DNA of 64,000 nt from NCBI RefSeq assembly GCF_963259705.1, contig NC_081844.1, positions 31,760,294 through 31,824,293 of the forward strand, written 5' to 3'. Every line of letters starts with the position of its first letter. Positions within the stretch are counted from its first letter, which is position 1. The stretch is from Myotis daubentonii. Lineage: Eukaryota; Chordata; Mammalia; Chiroptera; Vespertilionidae. The translations under genes were made by a program, and so were the position numbers. Positions 12,569 to 33,329 of this stretch are shown piece by piece. The notes beneath the pieces were generated by a model. The model saw nothing but the letters and a program-made list of their open reading frames with translations. It was not told the origin of the DNA and did not search any database.

Positions 12569-15191
12569 GAAAGAAAATGAGGCTGTTTGGCTCTCACCTA
12601 GTCAAGTTGACTGTGGAGTCCCCACTCTCACCCTCTGGGGTGGGGGCCTGGTTAATGTCACAAACAGGAAAAGTTCCCGGAAACTGAGCCTGTGGTGAGG
12701 GGAGGTGGGGGTGGGCCTGGGGACTGATGGTGGCACTGCTTTTCTGTGGGTGTGTCCATATGGGTGTCTGTGGCTGAGCAGGGTGTGGGAGAGGGTTCCC
12801 TGTGCACAATGCGTGCCCAGGCTGGGCTGGAACTGACTGGTGCAGGGCCTGGCCTGGACCCTGCACTTCCATGCCAAAGGGCGTCCTCCCGGATCTGTCC
12901 TCAGCAGCGAGAGGACAGGAAGCGTGGGAAACAGCCGAGGAGCAGAGCCAGCCGGGGTCACACAGTATCAGGGCTCCTGCCTGGCTGCCCGTGTGCACCT
13001 GGCCAGGAGACAGGCTCTGACACACACAGCGTATCTCCTGAGCAGGTGCAGAAGGGCCCGCAGGCGGGGGACACCGCTGAAGCAAAGCCTCCTGGGCGGG
13101 AGCAAAGCAGGCCTGGGAAAGCAGCCACCATGCCAGCAGGCAAGCGGATGCCCTTGTTATTCCCATTTCACAGAGGGGAAAACCGACGCTCATCAGCATT
13201 GAGCCCCCAGCTTGGCAGTGGCCGCTCAGGGACTTCAATCTGAGCTTGTCTGAGGTCAGCATCATCCCTGGGGGAGGCTGGGCGGGCCCAGGCTGCGGGG
13301 GCAGAAGGCCGGATAGGCCTGGGCTTGGGGTGTTGAGCGGAAGCGGGGTTTTTTGAGAGATGGACGGCTCGATGGAGGAGGGAGAGGGAGAGTGGGGTGA
13401 GCAATGACCAGGCCTGGACCTGGGAACCAAAATACCACATTCCACTGGCCGAGGGGAGCCCTGCCCGTAGTCCAGCCTCCAGTAAGGCGCCAGTTGTGGA
13501 GACACGGATTTCTGGAACCCAGGACCCAGCCAGGCTCCTGTCAGAATTCTGGAACCTCAGCCCTTGGAATTCTAGACTCTGGAGGCCTTCCAGGTTCCAG
13601 AACTGGGAGCTCATTCAAACTCCAGAACCCTGGCCCTTCACAGCCTAAACCTGCCCGCCGTCGGGCCATGGAATCCTGCGTTTGTCCAGCAAATCGGGGA
13701 TGGAAATCTGAAGTCCATGCCTCCCATGAGACACAGAGAGGGAGATGGGTTCCCCCAAGGACCACACAGCGCTGCTCTGGGCCTGGGGCTGGGATGGGAA
13801 TGGTCCCCTCTAGGTTAGGGGCCCTGCCAGCTCTCCTGGCCAATGTGGGAGGGAAGGGAGGCCTTGCCAGGTGCCTCTACTGGCCTGCTCACCTGGGAAA
13901 CTTGAGACCGGTAGCTATCACCTGAACCCATGTGAGGGGGGGACTGGAAACCACAGGCTGTGGCCAAAGGGAGTCATGCCAGTTTCCAGTCTCCCCTAGG
14001 CCATGGGCTCTGGGTCACAGGTTTGTTCCCAGACGTGGGCGATATGAGGATGTCTCAGGGTGTGCATCCGGGTGAGTGAGTGGTGCAGGAACGCCCACAG
14101 GAAAGTGGGGACAAGGGACCATGAGACCCAAGAGGGGCTGACAGTCATTCCAGGCAGAGGCCAGGGCAGTGGCCGCAGGCGCAGCCCAAGTCCCCAGGAA
14201 TGTTCAGAAATGGCACATACCAGCTCTCGAGGGAGGAGGGAGAGCTTTGTCCCAGGAGGAATTCAAGTTCCAGTGAAATCTGCGATGGCGAAGTGCACAC
14301 CCCTGGCCCGGGCTGGAGGACTAAGGTCCCGGTCACCATGGGAGGCACGCCCTCCACCCACCCCACGCCCCCAGGCCTTAGTTTCCCCACTTGAGGCCCC
14401 GCCAGCACCAAAGTGGTGGTGGCCTTGGCGCTCAGCCTGGGAGGGAAGCTCAGGGCAGCTGTCAGGAGCTGGATAATTTATGAGAGCAGATAAGGAGCCG
14501 TGGAGTCTGAGGGGCTGGGCCAAGGCCCCACTATGGGGATGGGAAGTGAGGCTGGTGGCCACCTGCTGGGCACATTCACAGGGATTGAGCACCTACAGTG
14601 TGCTAAGCCCTGTACCCAGATGAACTCATTGCCACCAAGAGCCCCATTTTACAGGAAGGGAAACTGAGGCTCAGAGTGGGGACACAGGGAGCCCAAGGTC
14701 AGCGAGAGGGTAGGTAGCAAAGGCAGGGTTTGAATCCGGTCTGACCAACTTTTTAGAAAATTTTATTCTTCCTTAGAGAAAATTATAATAATTGTGAACC
14801 CCCACACCCACCTGGCACCAGCTCCCATCGAATGGGCAGAATTTTGAATCACGAACACACATAGGTAATGAGGCCGGAGTTTACATTCCAGCTCAGCTCG
14901 GGCTGGACCGTGTGACCTTGAACAAGTTCGTTACCCTCTCCATGCCTGCTGCCCCTTCTGCAAAGAACAAAGGACTTTTATGAGCTTTAACTGCCTGGGT
15001 GCTCCTTCCCTGTTCCTCCCACGGTCCCGCCTCCCCACCGTGGCCCACCCTGCTCTCTCCACCAGGTGCACCCTCACTGCCAACACGAGGATGACTTGTG
15101 GTATGAACCTGGGGCAGAAGCTGGGGGCCTGGATGTGGCTTTATATCTTCCCTGGTGTGTCCTTTTGGGAACTGGGAGCTGTTTTCTGAAT

Positions 15192-15194
<3 letters not shown>

Positions 15195-15231
<37 letters not shown>
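15195..15231. repeat. (CT)n microsatellite
   Basis: About 18 uninterrupted CT units are followed by TTTTTGTATAG. This is simple-sequence DNA upstream of TBXA2R. Confidence 0.95.
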
Positions 15232-15234
<3 letters not shown>

Positions 15235-16291
15235 GTATAGCAAAGGTGGAGATTTATTGAAGAACAAGTACAGACTCCCACGTGGGGAGGGGGACAGAGT
15301 CCCCTGAATGTCCTCATTTTATTGCTACTTGCCGTCCCCGCGTCGGCTGGCTGATTCACACTGGGCGTCAGCCAGCCCAGATGTCCCTCTGGCTTCTCCC
15401 CCAGCCCCACGCCTGTCAGCAGGTCCCTCCTGCTGCCTTTTATAGCCCATCCCTGGGGACCTGTGGCCCCAGATGTTCTGTTTTTTTGTTCCCAGAATGA
15501 AACTGGATTTTTGGGTGTATTACTTATTATAAAAGCGATGCCAAGAAATGGGGTGAGGGGGTGGGGGGGGGGAGAGAATCTACATGATTTCAAAAAATTA
15601 AGTAATGAAAAATAATAATCCACACACTTTCAACCTGTGAGAGGAAGGATCTCCCTAAAATACCAGTGGGTGGGGCCTCACCCTCGTGCATTCGTGAAAG
15701 ATTATGAGCCACGAGGCTGACCTCAGGGCTGGTACGAAAGCCGGTGAGCTCTGGCCGACCACTAGCCGCCCTCTCCACGCTGGATGCGTCCTGTCTTACT
15801 GTGGCTGAGGTCTGTCCTGGAAGCTGCAGTCCACCAAGGGCTTGGATGGGAGACCAGCAGGGACACAAGCTCGGGGAGGAGAAAGCCCTGCTTGGGGTCA
15901 TGCAACAGGTGCCAGGGCTGGAGTTCAAACCTGGGGCTTCTTGGCCCTTCTCTTCAACCCAACAGATACTAACTGGTGTCCCCCAGAGGAGACAGCCCAG
16001 GTCCTCACCTCGCAGGTCACTGATTCTAGGGCAGGACAGAGCTAGTAATAGTAAAGCCTATGCGTGCAGAGTGAGGTAAGTCAGGAAAGGCATCCTTAAG
16101 GAGGGGTTATTTGAGTTGGGGCATTGAAGGTTGTACAGGAGTTCACCAGGGCCACTCTGATTAAATGCAGAATGAATCACCAGCAAATCATCTCTCTGCC
16201 CCCACCAGGTGTGCCAGGGCCAGTGCCAGCCGCACCCACAGCCTCAGCCCAATGGGACGGTGACGCTCACGCTCCCGACTGCCCCTCCGCC

Positions 16292-18671
16292 ATGTGGACC
16301 AATGACAGTTCTCTGGGCCCCTGTTTCCGGCCAATGAACATCACGCTAGAGGAGCGGCGCCTGATCGCCTCCCCCTGGTTCGCTGCCTCCTTCTGCCTCG
16401 TGGGCCTGGCCTCCAACCTGCTGGCCCTGAAGGTGCTGGCAGGGGCCCGGCAGGGCAGCTCTCAGGGGAGGTCCTCCTTCCTCACCTTCCTCTGTGGCCT
16501 GGTCCTCACCGACTTCATGGGGCTGCTGGTCACCGGCGCCATCGTGGTGTCCCAGCACGCCATCCTCTTCGACTGGCAGGCCGTGGACCCCGGCTGTCGC
16601 CTCTGCCGCTTTATGGGCGTCGCCATGGTCTTCTTCGGCCTGTGCCCGCTGCTGCTGGGGGCCGCCATGGCCGCAGAGCGCTACCTGGGCATCGCGCGGC
16701 CCTTCTGGCGCCCCGCGGCCGCCTCCCAGCGCCGCGCCTGGGCCATCGTGGGGCTGGTGTGGGCCACGGCGCTGGCGCTGGGCCTGCTGCCCCTGCTGGG
16801 CCTGGGCCGCTACACCCTGCAGTACCCGGGCTCCTGGTGCTTCCTCACGCTGGGCCCCGCGCCCGGGGACGTGGCCTTCGGGCTGCTGTTCGTGCTGCTG
16901 GGCAGCCTCTCCGTGGGGCTGTCCTTCCTGCTCAACACCATCAGCGTGGCCACCCTGTGCCACGTCTACCACGGGCAGGAGGCCGCGCAGCAGCGCCCGC
17001 GGGACTGCGAGGTCGAGATGATGGCCCAGCTCCTGGGCATCATGGTGGTGGCCAGCGTCTGCTGGATGCCGCTGCTGGTGAGTGCCGGGGCGGGGCCTGC
17101 CCGGGGTCCCGCCGGCCGTGGCGAGGGGCCTCCGTTCATCCAGAAAGCATTTCAGGCTCTCATCCCGGAGACGATGTGGGCACCGCCCCAGTGCCGAGGG
17201 GCCCTTCCTGGAGAAGCCGTGAGCCGGACACGGACACCCCCCGGGTGGGGGCGGGGCTGGCTGTCGCGTCCCCGGCCGTGTCCCCAGCCTTGCCCAGCAC
17301 ACCGTAGTGCTCAGGGAGCCATTTTAATAGAAATTCATGTAATAGAATTTTAATACAATGCATGTGTGACCATATGAGTTATAATTCTATTTAACAATAT
17401 ATAATTTTAATTATAAAATATATACATTATAATTAATTATATTGTATTATCATGAATACTTCATCATATCAATTATATAATATATGATTACATATTGTAT
17501 GTTATATAATTGTTAAGTACTATACAATATATAATAATATATTAATATATTAATATATTAATACTTAATAGTTATATCAATAATATATCATTACATAATT
17601 ATAATTATGACTAAATTTTTAACTAATATATAACTATAATTATAATCAACAATATATTAATTATTAGATAATTATTGTATTATAATTGTAAATAACATGA
17701 TATATTATATAATATTACATGTAAAATTCAATATTTGATAAAATATATTAAAATAATTTAATCTAATATTTTGATATAAATTTTTAATATAAAAGTATTT
17801 GTCATAACATTTTATAAAACATAAATTATATTAAATCCTTTAAAATAAAATATGAAATAGGTTATTTTATATACAATTTTTCTTTCCAGAGAGGAAGAGA
17901 GAGGGAGAGCGATAGAAACACCAATGAGGAGAGAGAATCATTGATCGGCTGCCTCCTGCATGCCCCTATTGGGGATCGAGCCTGCAACCTGAGCATGTGC
18001 CCTTGACGGGAATTGAACCTGGGACCCTTCAGTCTACAGACCGATACTCTATCCACTGAGCCAAACCGGCTAAGGCTATATACAATTTTACACTATGGTT
18101 TTATAATATATTATGAAATGTTTATAAAATATAAACTACTTAATAGAATAACAATGCTGGTTGTAACAGTAATTCCAACTGTTTACTCCTGCAAATCTTG
18201 TTTTGCACCACATTTCATCGTGCCCAGGAGAGGAGCAGGGGAAGAGAGCTTATTCTGTGGCCACATCAGCTGAGGCTCAGAGAAGTCAGGCAGCTCTCTC
18301 GAGGTCACGCAGCACAGCAGTAACAGAATCAGTGCTGGATCTTAGGGGACCAGAGGTGCTGGTGGAGGGAGGGGCAGGGGTGGAGGCCGGCCTGACTCCT
18401 GGGTAACTGCTCTGGCCTTCGACAGGTCTTCATCGCCCAGACGGTGCTGCGGAGCCCACCAGCCATGAGCCCCACCGGGCAGCTGTCCCGAGCCACGGAA
18501 AAGCAGCTGCTCATTTACCTGCGTGTGGCCACCTGGAACCAGATCCTGGACCCCTGGGTGTACATCCTGTTCCGCCGGGCCGTGATCCGCCGCCTCCACC
18601 CTGGCCTCAGCACCCGGTCCCGGTCGCTCTCCCTGCAGCCCCAGCTCGCCCGGAGGCCCACCATGGCGTAG
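16292..18671 (+). CDS. TBXA2R: TBXA2R, thromboxane A2 receptor
   Basis: Two coding segments, 16292-17077 and 18426-18671, join in phase 0 inside TM6 and give 343 residues, the human length. This is a class A prostanoid GPCR on platelets and smooth muscle, coupling to Gq and G12/13 (family knowledge). Visible features are N-glycosylation sites NDS (residue 4) and NIT (16); Cys105 and Cys183 for the extracellular disulfide; E129-R130-Y131, the family's DRY variant; CWMP in TM6; Arg295 in TM7, the carboxylate-binding residue of prostanoid receptors; and DPWVY in TM7. The start ATG has a good context (ccgccATG). The extreme C terminus (ARRPTMA) differs from the human alpha form. The first coding exon probably begins at an acceptor near 16208/16209. 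The ATTAAA at 18920-18925 is a plausible polyadenylation signal. Confidence 0.97.
17316..17878. repeat. Extreme A/T-rich low-complexity island in the TBXA2R intron
   Basis: Over about 560 bp the sequence is almost entirely A and T in irregular 'atataat/taatatatta' strings, flanked abruptly by DNA that is CpG- and GC-rich. It resumes after a SINE as far as about 18150. No period is obvious and no coding content is present. Confidence 0.9.
17879..18077 (-). mobile_element. VES SINE (reverse) inside the A/T island
   Basis: The reverse SINE has its tRNA-like head at the right end ('actgagccaaaccggctaag'). The target duplication 'tatatacaatttt' occurs at about 17868-17880 and again at 18077-18090. 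The SINE therefore jumped into the A/T island, which is older. Confidence 0.9.
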
Positions 18672-18919
18672 GGCCAGGGAGACATCAGCGGCCATTCAGC
18701 CTCGGGCCTCCCTGACAGTCACAGCTGCCCACCCTGAAGTCCAGAGCTGGGATGCAGGATGAGCAGAGTTTGAGTGGCAGGATTGTGAGCTGTCTTCCGT
18801 CAGCCCTGGGGGCTCCCCGATCCTCCCTGACCCCCCCTTTCTAAGCCCGTTTTCTTCTCTCAGGCCCCTCCCAACTTCAGGCTGGGTGAGTGGGAATGTC
18901 GGAAGGGTATCTGGAGACA

Positions 18920-18925
18920 ATTAAA
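18920..18925 (+). terminator. ATTAAA polyadenylation signal of TBXA2R
   Basis: ATTAAA lies 250 bp past the TBXA2R stop codon. No AATAAA occurs between the stop and this hexamer. This is inference from position. Confidence 0.5.
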
Positions 18926-18929
18926 CTTG

Positions 18930-19700
18930 TAAGCCTCCCCTTCCAGAAGTCCCCAGGAAATTGGGGGTCTGACCACTGAATATGACCTATTCTGTGGGGT
19001 ACAGTTGATCCCCTTTGACACCCCAACCTGAGAAGGCTCTGCCTAGAAAAGATTCAATATAAATGGGCAGGACGCCCCCTCTCTTGCCAAAATGTATCTC
19101 AGCGGCTTTATTTCCCTTTGGGTCTGGAGGCCAGCGGCCACTTGTTGAAGTTTGGTGCATCAGATCGTTATCCGGCCCTGTGACAACCGAGCAGAAGGCG
19201 GGGGCGGGCAGAGGGCATGAGACTGGGTTTTGGCTCCTCGCCCACCTCCCCATTGAGTCCAATCTTCTGGAATCCTTCCTGTCACCCCTCGAGAGGGTTC
19301 TGGTATTAAACCCGTGGGAGACACACACAAGGCCACTGAGTGACACACGCTTCCTCCGTCCCAGATGGAGCCATTCCCTTATAAGCTTATCGTGTAGCCG
19401 GTCATTCACTTCACACTCCGACTCCCAGTGTCTTGAACAAACAGCACTTGGCCCACAATAAGTGCTCAAAAAAGATGGATCGAATGGACGAATGACTGGG
19501 GTTTTGAGGAGCGTCATGTATGTGTGAATACACGAACCCATGCACAGTGAGTACTCGTAAAGCACCTGGCACATAGTAGGTGCTTAAGAAGCAGCCAGTG
19601 TTGTGTTCGCCCCCCCCCCCCCCGGGCCCTCATGCCTGCCCCTGCCTCTGCTCTCCCCAAACCGCCCTCAAATACAACACACCTGGCTGCAGGGGTGGGA
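18930..19700. other. Intergenic gap between the TBXA2R and GIPC3 3' ends
   Basis: No gene is seen. MIR-like wording appears at about 19370-19600 ('gcacctggcacatagtaggt' and 'cacaataagtgctcaa'), and a C tract at about 19610-19624. Confidence 0.6.
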
Positions 19701-19706
19701 TGTGCC

Positions 19707-19712
19707 TTTATT
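19707..19712 (-). terminator. AATAAA polyadenylation signal downstream of the GIPC3 minisatellite
   Basis: TTTATT on the plus strand reads AATAAA on the minus strand, about 250 bp past the end of the long minisatellite reading frame. If used by GIPC3, the whole repeat would be transcribed in its 3' part. Confidence 0.45.
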
Positions 19713-19963
19713 CCCATGAGCCCTCGAGGTACATGAAGAGCCAACCACCCCCCTGCCCCTCCCTTTCCCCCTTTCCCTTCCACAGACCTGGGATCTGCTT
19801 ACACCTCCCAGAGCCAGGCCCAATGAAACGGAAGCCCGTTTCCATCCTCCCGCCCCTGACCTGTGGGGGAATGAGGTCACCTGCCGCTTCTGGGGGACCA
19901 GAGCTGGGAGGGGGAGGAGAGGGGATGGAGCCCACCAAGGGCCAAAACTATGTCACCCCCAAG

Positions 19964-28390
<8,427 letters not shown>

Positions 28391-28391
28391 C

Positions 28392-28397
28392 TTTATT
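28392..28397 (-). terminator. AATAAA polyadenylation signal of HMG20B
   Basis: TTTATT on the plus strand is the first minus-strand AATAAA after the HMG20B stop, predicting a 3'UTR of about 620 nt. Confidence 0.6.
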
Positions 28398-29017
28398 ATT
28401 TTTTTTAATTTAAAAGTCCAGATTAAGCAGTGGCCAAGGGGCCACCTTCATGACGGTCGGTTAGCTGAACGAGGGCAGGGGGTCAGTCCCAGTTACTCCA
28501 TTCTGAGGTGCAGGAAGTCGAGGGCCACAGGCAGAAGGCTCTCCCCCAAGCATGAGGGCATGTCCTGCAGTGTGCCTGCTTGCGTGGGGCACTTGTGGTC
28601 AGCACCTTCGGGGAGTCCCTCCCTGTGTCAGGTATGGGTTTCCACTGCCCTGTGTCCTGGGGCAGATCCCTAGAGCCACTGTAGCCTGTGTCACCCTCCC
28701 TACACCAGTGTGGAGAGCTGCTGTTGGTCCCCTTGTGTCCTGGGTCATGCTGCCCATGTGTGGTGTGCCCACATCCCTGTAGTATGACGTGCTCTATGAG
28801 GCCACGGGGTTCTATGTGTGTTGTGCATGGCAGGTGACTTTTCTGGATTTGGGGTGCTGGGGAGGTTGAAAGCTAGGGGATGGTGTAGAGGAATGGACCT
28901 CCCAAGGTGCAGGATTGGGCCTGACCCCAAAGGGTGGACCCCCATCCCTCCTCCATGGGGTGGGGGCCACCAGCAGAGCTTGGTCTTCGCTGGATCCCCA
29001 CGAGCTGACCAACACCT

Positions 29018-32000
29018 TCATAGGTGCTCACTGCAACAGGAGAGAGGAGGGGAGTCATGATGGGGGACGCCATCATCTCAGTCCCCACCACTATCCTAGG
29101 GGACACCAGAGGCCACCTTCCTTAAGCAGCTCCAAACAGATGTCAGGGTAGGGGGCCTGGAGCTGACCCCATCTAACCTGGGGAGCCAGAAGACACCCAG
29201 AATAAATTGCCAAGAAGCTTTGGAGAAGTTCTGGTTCCCCTAAGTGAGTTCAACTGGCCAAGGGGGGCTGGCAGATCCCACCCAGCAGCGTTAATACAGT
29301 CCCGCTGCGCTCGTGGTTCCGCCATTGGCCTCCTGCCTCAAGCACCAAATAAGTCCCACCTGGTAAACCCCAGGTGGGCGGGACCCTCAGAACAGGTTCG
29401 GGCTGCTGGATCCCAGCCGGCAGTGCCCAGGGATTTCCAGAATCCCAACCAAGGAGAAATGCGGTCAGGGCGGGTCTAGCCTGCGGCAGTCCCGCATCCA
29501 GGGCCACCCCACCCGGCTGAGCCAGGGGCAGACCCGCACACACCTGGCAACCTGGGCCAGGATCTCCTTGATGCGGACCACGAGCTTCTCGTGCTGGGCG
29601 GGGTCCCGCTCGATGGCTCCGTGCAGCTGCGTCATGTAGAAGTCCAGCGTGCTGAGCGTGGGCGTCTCGCCGGTGCCTGCGGGCGGCAGGGGGCTGGTCA
29701 GCCGAGCCCGGTGTTGCAGTAGCTGCGGTTGGGGCTCCAGGGCACAGAGGTCAGAGGACTGGGGTCTTTAGGGGAGGAGTCCTGGGGAGGGGGCCCGTGG
29801 CGCGTGCCCGTGGGGTCGGGTGAGGGGTCAGGGCGTCTGGACCTGAGAGTCAAGGTCAGTTGTGAGAGAAGGTGGGGGTGAGGGTGGGTCAGAAGACGTT
29901 AGTTGGCCCGGGAGAGGTTCTAGTGGGAGGTATGGGGGTCTAATGGGGGCGAGAAAATTAGTCAAAACCGGCCAAAGACAATCACTAAAGGCGGGACGGC
30001 TGGGGTCAGTGAGGCGGGGCAGCAGCGCCGACAGGAGCTGCGGGCAGTCGGTGCGGCGGGTGGGGGTGGGGAGTGGCAGGTGCGTGCAGTGCTTGGGGTA
30101 GGGAGGGGGTCAGTGGGGTCGGGGCTGGCTATTTCCAGGGTCTGGGCAAGGAGGCGGAGACTCCAGGGGCATGACTCGTGGTGGCCCGGGTGGGGGTTGA
30201 GGTGGGGCAGGGTTCGCGGGGACGGGACCCCGGTGGGGGCGGGGCTTCCGCACCGGGGACGGGCAGCGAGGCGAAGCTGGCGGTGAGCGCCTGGCGCACA
30301 GCCTGGAGCTGCTGCTGCAGCGCCAGCGTCCGCCGCTCCTCCAGCGCCAGCTCCTGCTCCAGGCGCTCGCGCGCGCTGCTCATGTTCTGGGTGTGCCTCT
30401 GCAGCACCGCGTTCTGCTCCTCGAAGGCCACGTTCATCTTCCGCAGGCGCCGCAGCTCCGCCTCCCGGGCTGCAGCGGGAGCCAGGTCAGAGCTGGCACT
30501 GCCTCCCCTGCCCTCTGCCAGGCCTTTGCCCGCGCGGTGCCCCGCGCCAGGCCTTAAGGCATTGCTCTGCCCCAGCCCCATCGTGAGCTCCCGGGCCTCG
30601 GGGCAGTGAGGAAAATGGCTTGGCTTCTGGGGTAAATACTCCCACTCCCTACCTGTTGCCTTGGAGCCCCCTTTTGGCCCACCCTCCTCCTAACACCTGG
30701 TTCCCCAAGAACCCGAGCTGGTGCTCACCTTTGTTCTGGTCCAAGAACTCTTCAGTGAAAATGGGGACATCAAAGGTGGAGAAGCCATCGCAGTCCCCAC
30801 CCTGGGACAAGACAAGTGGCAATGTTTATTTTGAGGGGGCATCCAAATGCCCTCTGGGACAGCCCCCAAGCCTGGGGGTCTCCTTGAGCCACTGAGGTCG
30901 AGTCTGTTAACACTCCCAGGGGGTGGCTGCCCCTACTTACACAGGGTGGGCAGGGCCGTTCACTGTCCATGAGCCTTGGTCCTGGCTCATTCAGGGCCTC
31001 ACCCCCGGCCTAAAGACTTCCGGACCTTTCTCACCTAGGCGCTCTGCTTGGAGGAGGCCACTTACCTTGTGTCCATTCAAGAGGGTATTCATGAGCCCGG
31101 AGCCCGAGTCCTCTGGTGGGGGAAGGGGGAGGGCAGGGTCAGCCTCCCAGGTCTCCTCTGACTCTGCTTTGCTTTGCATATGCTGCTCCCCTGCCTGGAA
31201 CACCCGCCTTCCCCTCCCTCCCCTGTGAACCCCATGGAGGGGAGCGGTCTCCAGGCTCACCCCTCAGAGCAGGCACTCGGCTGCCTGGGGCTGGGGCCCT
31301 TCTCACCTTTCTTGATCTTCTTTTCCTGGATCTTCTCGGTGCACATCTTGTAGGCTTCTGACTGCTGGTACGCGCGCAGCTCCTTCATGTACTGCTGCTT
31401 CTCCCGCTCCGCCTCATCCAGGTACCGCTGGCAGGGCAGCATGAGAAGGCTTGACCCAGCCTCAGGGCCGAGGAGGCCTCCAAGGCCAGGCCCCCATCCA
31501 TCACTCATCTCACGGTGCTGGACATTCCCCGAGCTCCTTATTACCCTCCAGGCAAAACCTGGCCGGCCCCTGAGCCTGCTGCTCAGGGTGCCTCCTAGCT
31601 TCCCACCTCACCACCAGCCTTCATGAACCACTCTACGGGGTCTGACCATAGGCTCCCACCTCCAGGCTGCCCTCCAGCACCTGTTTTACCTGTTGAAACC
31701 CCACTTATGAGGGTACAAACCAGCGGTGAGTTTTGTTACCTTTTCTTGATGCTTATGCAGTTTTTAAATTACTAGGATTTGAAACTCAGATTTCACATAA
31801 AAATCTAGCTCACGCCCCTACTTCTTTTAGACGTTGAGTGACCACACTGGTTAAGTTTTCTGTCTAGTCTCCCCTATTGCTACCCTCCCCGCAATGAACT
31901 GGGGAGGCCTCATGGGCCGTCAGTTCTCCAGGAGGAGGAACCCTCCACACCAGGTCCTTTCAGGATATGGCTGCGGGGGCCTGAATGGGTGGGGGGATGT

Positions 32001-33329
32001 CAGTGGTCCCGGGCTGGCCCCATCCGCCGCCCCCTGCCGTCCACCTGCTTCTCTGTGGGCTGCAGTTTGCTCCACTCAGCACCCAGCATCTTGGTGATCT
32101 CAGGAAAGGGCAGGTCCGGGTGGCGCGTGCGAATCTGCTCTCGCCGCTCGTTCAGGAAGCGCACGTAGCCAGTGACAGGTGCTTTGGGGCCATTTGGCAG
32201 GATCTTCTTTCGCTTCTTTCCCTTGGGCCAGCCTCGCTTCTTCACAGGCTGCGGAACCAGGCGGCGCCGTTGGGAGGGGCCTAGAGGGGGGCCCAGAGGG
32301 GGACGGGGCGGAGCCTTGGAAGACGTGGGCGAGGCTAGTGAGGTGGCCAGCAGGTAGGACCCAGAAGGCCTGGAGGTGTGGCCAGGTCAGGGGCTAGGAT
32401 TGTGAAGGGGGGTCGAGGAACCCTGGATAGAAGTGAGGGGTATCAGAGGTACTGGAAACAGGGGTTCAGGCGGCTTCTGTTGTGGGTGTGGTCTCTAATA
32501 CGCCAAAAGGTGCTTTTCCCCCCAGGGAGGCAAGCAGTGGGCGGAGCTTGCATTCGGTTGTGGGCGGGGCCTGGCGCCGAGTGGGCGGGGCCTGGACTCA
32601 GTGGCAGCGGACCTTGTGAGGCGTGGCATCTACTATGGGGCGGGGTCTCAGCTTCCAGACGGAAATCTGGGCAGTGGGCGGAGCCACACCGGGTCAGCTC
32701 TAGTCCGAGGTGAGGCTGGGGACCCAGAGCCTCCCCCACCACAGTTCGGGGGCTCTCACCTCCTCCTCGTGGGACCCCTTCTCACTGGCTCGCGGGCCCT
32801 CGCCGCGCTCTTGCTTGACAGCCACCACGAAGCCCCCATGCTGTGCAGGAGCCTTGCCGCCCGCCGGCCTGGAGTCACGGGAACGCCAGTCACTCCCACC
32901 CCCACCCCGACCCCGACGGTGGGGCTGGCAGAGCGGGGGCCTGAGTCCTGGGAGCAGGGGTCTCTGGGGGGCAGGGTCCGGAGGTTGGATCAGGAGCCAG
33001 TAGGGACCCCCGGGAGAAGCTTAAGCCACAGGACTCCAGGGTCACACCCATTCATTACCCCCGACGGCAGATAGGGCAGCAGCGAAGGGACCCGATCCCT
33101 GTGAGGGGGGCAGTGGGGACCCCTGGGAGGGGCTGGAGCCCGGACGTGGGGAGAAGCCCGTGGAGGCGCTAAGGCAGGGACTGCCCGGGTGGCGGGGAGT
33201 CGAGACCCTGGGGCCCGGGTCCAGGAGCTCCAAGGTGGGCGGGGCTGAGCTGCGCCCCAGTGGGGGCTGTGGAAAGGGGAGTCGCACTCACGCGACGGCC
33301 GCGCCGGGCTGCTTGGGGCCGTGGGACAT
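29018..33329 (-). CDS. HMG20B: HMG20B (BRAF35), HMG-box subunit of the LSD1-CoREST complex
   Basis: Nine coding segments on the minus strand are 33292-33329, 32760-32868, 32045-32248, 31307-31427, 31066-31112, 30729-30801, 30254-30469, 29544-29676 and 29018-29030. They join in frame to 317 residues, the human length. The protein binds bent or four-way DNA and works in the nuclear LSD1-CoREST-HDAC complex that represses neuronal genes (family knowledge). Visible features are a basic stretch, [11 protein letters not shown]; an HMG box from about residue 70 ([19 protein letters not shown]) to YQQSEAYK; and a long coiled coil around residues 190-260 ([19 protein letters not shown] onward) used for partner binding. 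The last exon has only 13 coding bases (SEHL-stop). The ATG lies 18 bp inside an exon whose acceptor is at 33347/33348, so a separate noncoding first exon in the CpG island is likely. Confidence 0.97.

Larger units (their letters stand above)
6287..16208. other. CACTIN 3' flank and region upstream of TBXA2R
   Basis: About 9.9 kb lie between the CACTIN stop and the TBXA2R coding exon. The first kilobase is probably CACTIN 3'UTR. An old L1-like fragment covers about 7340-7560, and its AATAAA at 7372-7377 is only a weak polyadenylation candidate. MIR-like pieces lie near 8900-8990, 13120-13200 and 14580-14980, and an L2-like piece at 9190-9540. SINEs lie at 9570-9787, 9932-10116, 11975-12193 and 12344-12568. 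A GC-rich, CpG-rich stretch lies at 11380-11850, and a (CT)n tract at 15195-15231. No conserved protein is visible in the long but featureless ORFs. Confidence 0.6.

Noticed and set aside
12594..13505. 303-codon minus-strand ORF
   Set aside because: It has no recognisable protein content and overlaps MIR-like sequence and intergenic DNA.
16346..17302. 318-codon ORF on the minus strand over TBXA2R
   Set aside because: It is antisense to a GC-rich coding exon, with His/Gln/Gly-rich low-complexity content. It is a shadow of the receptor reading frame.
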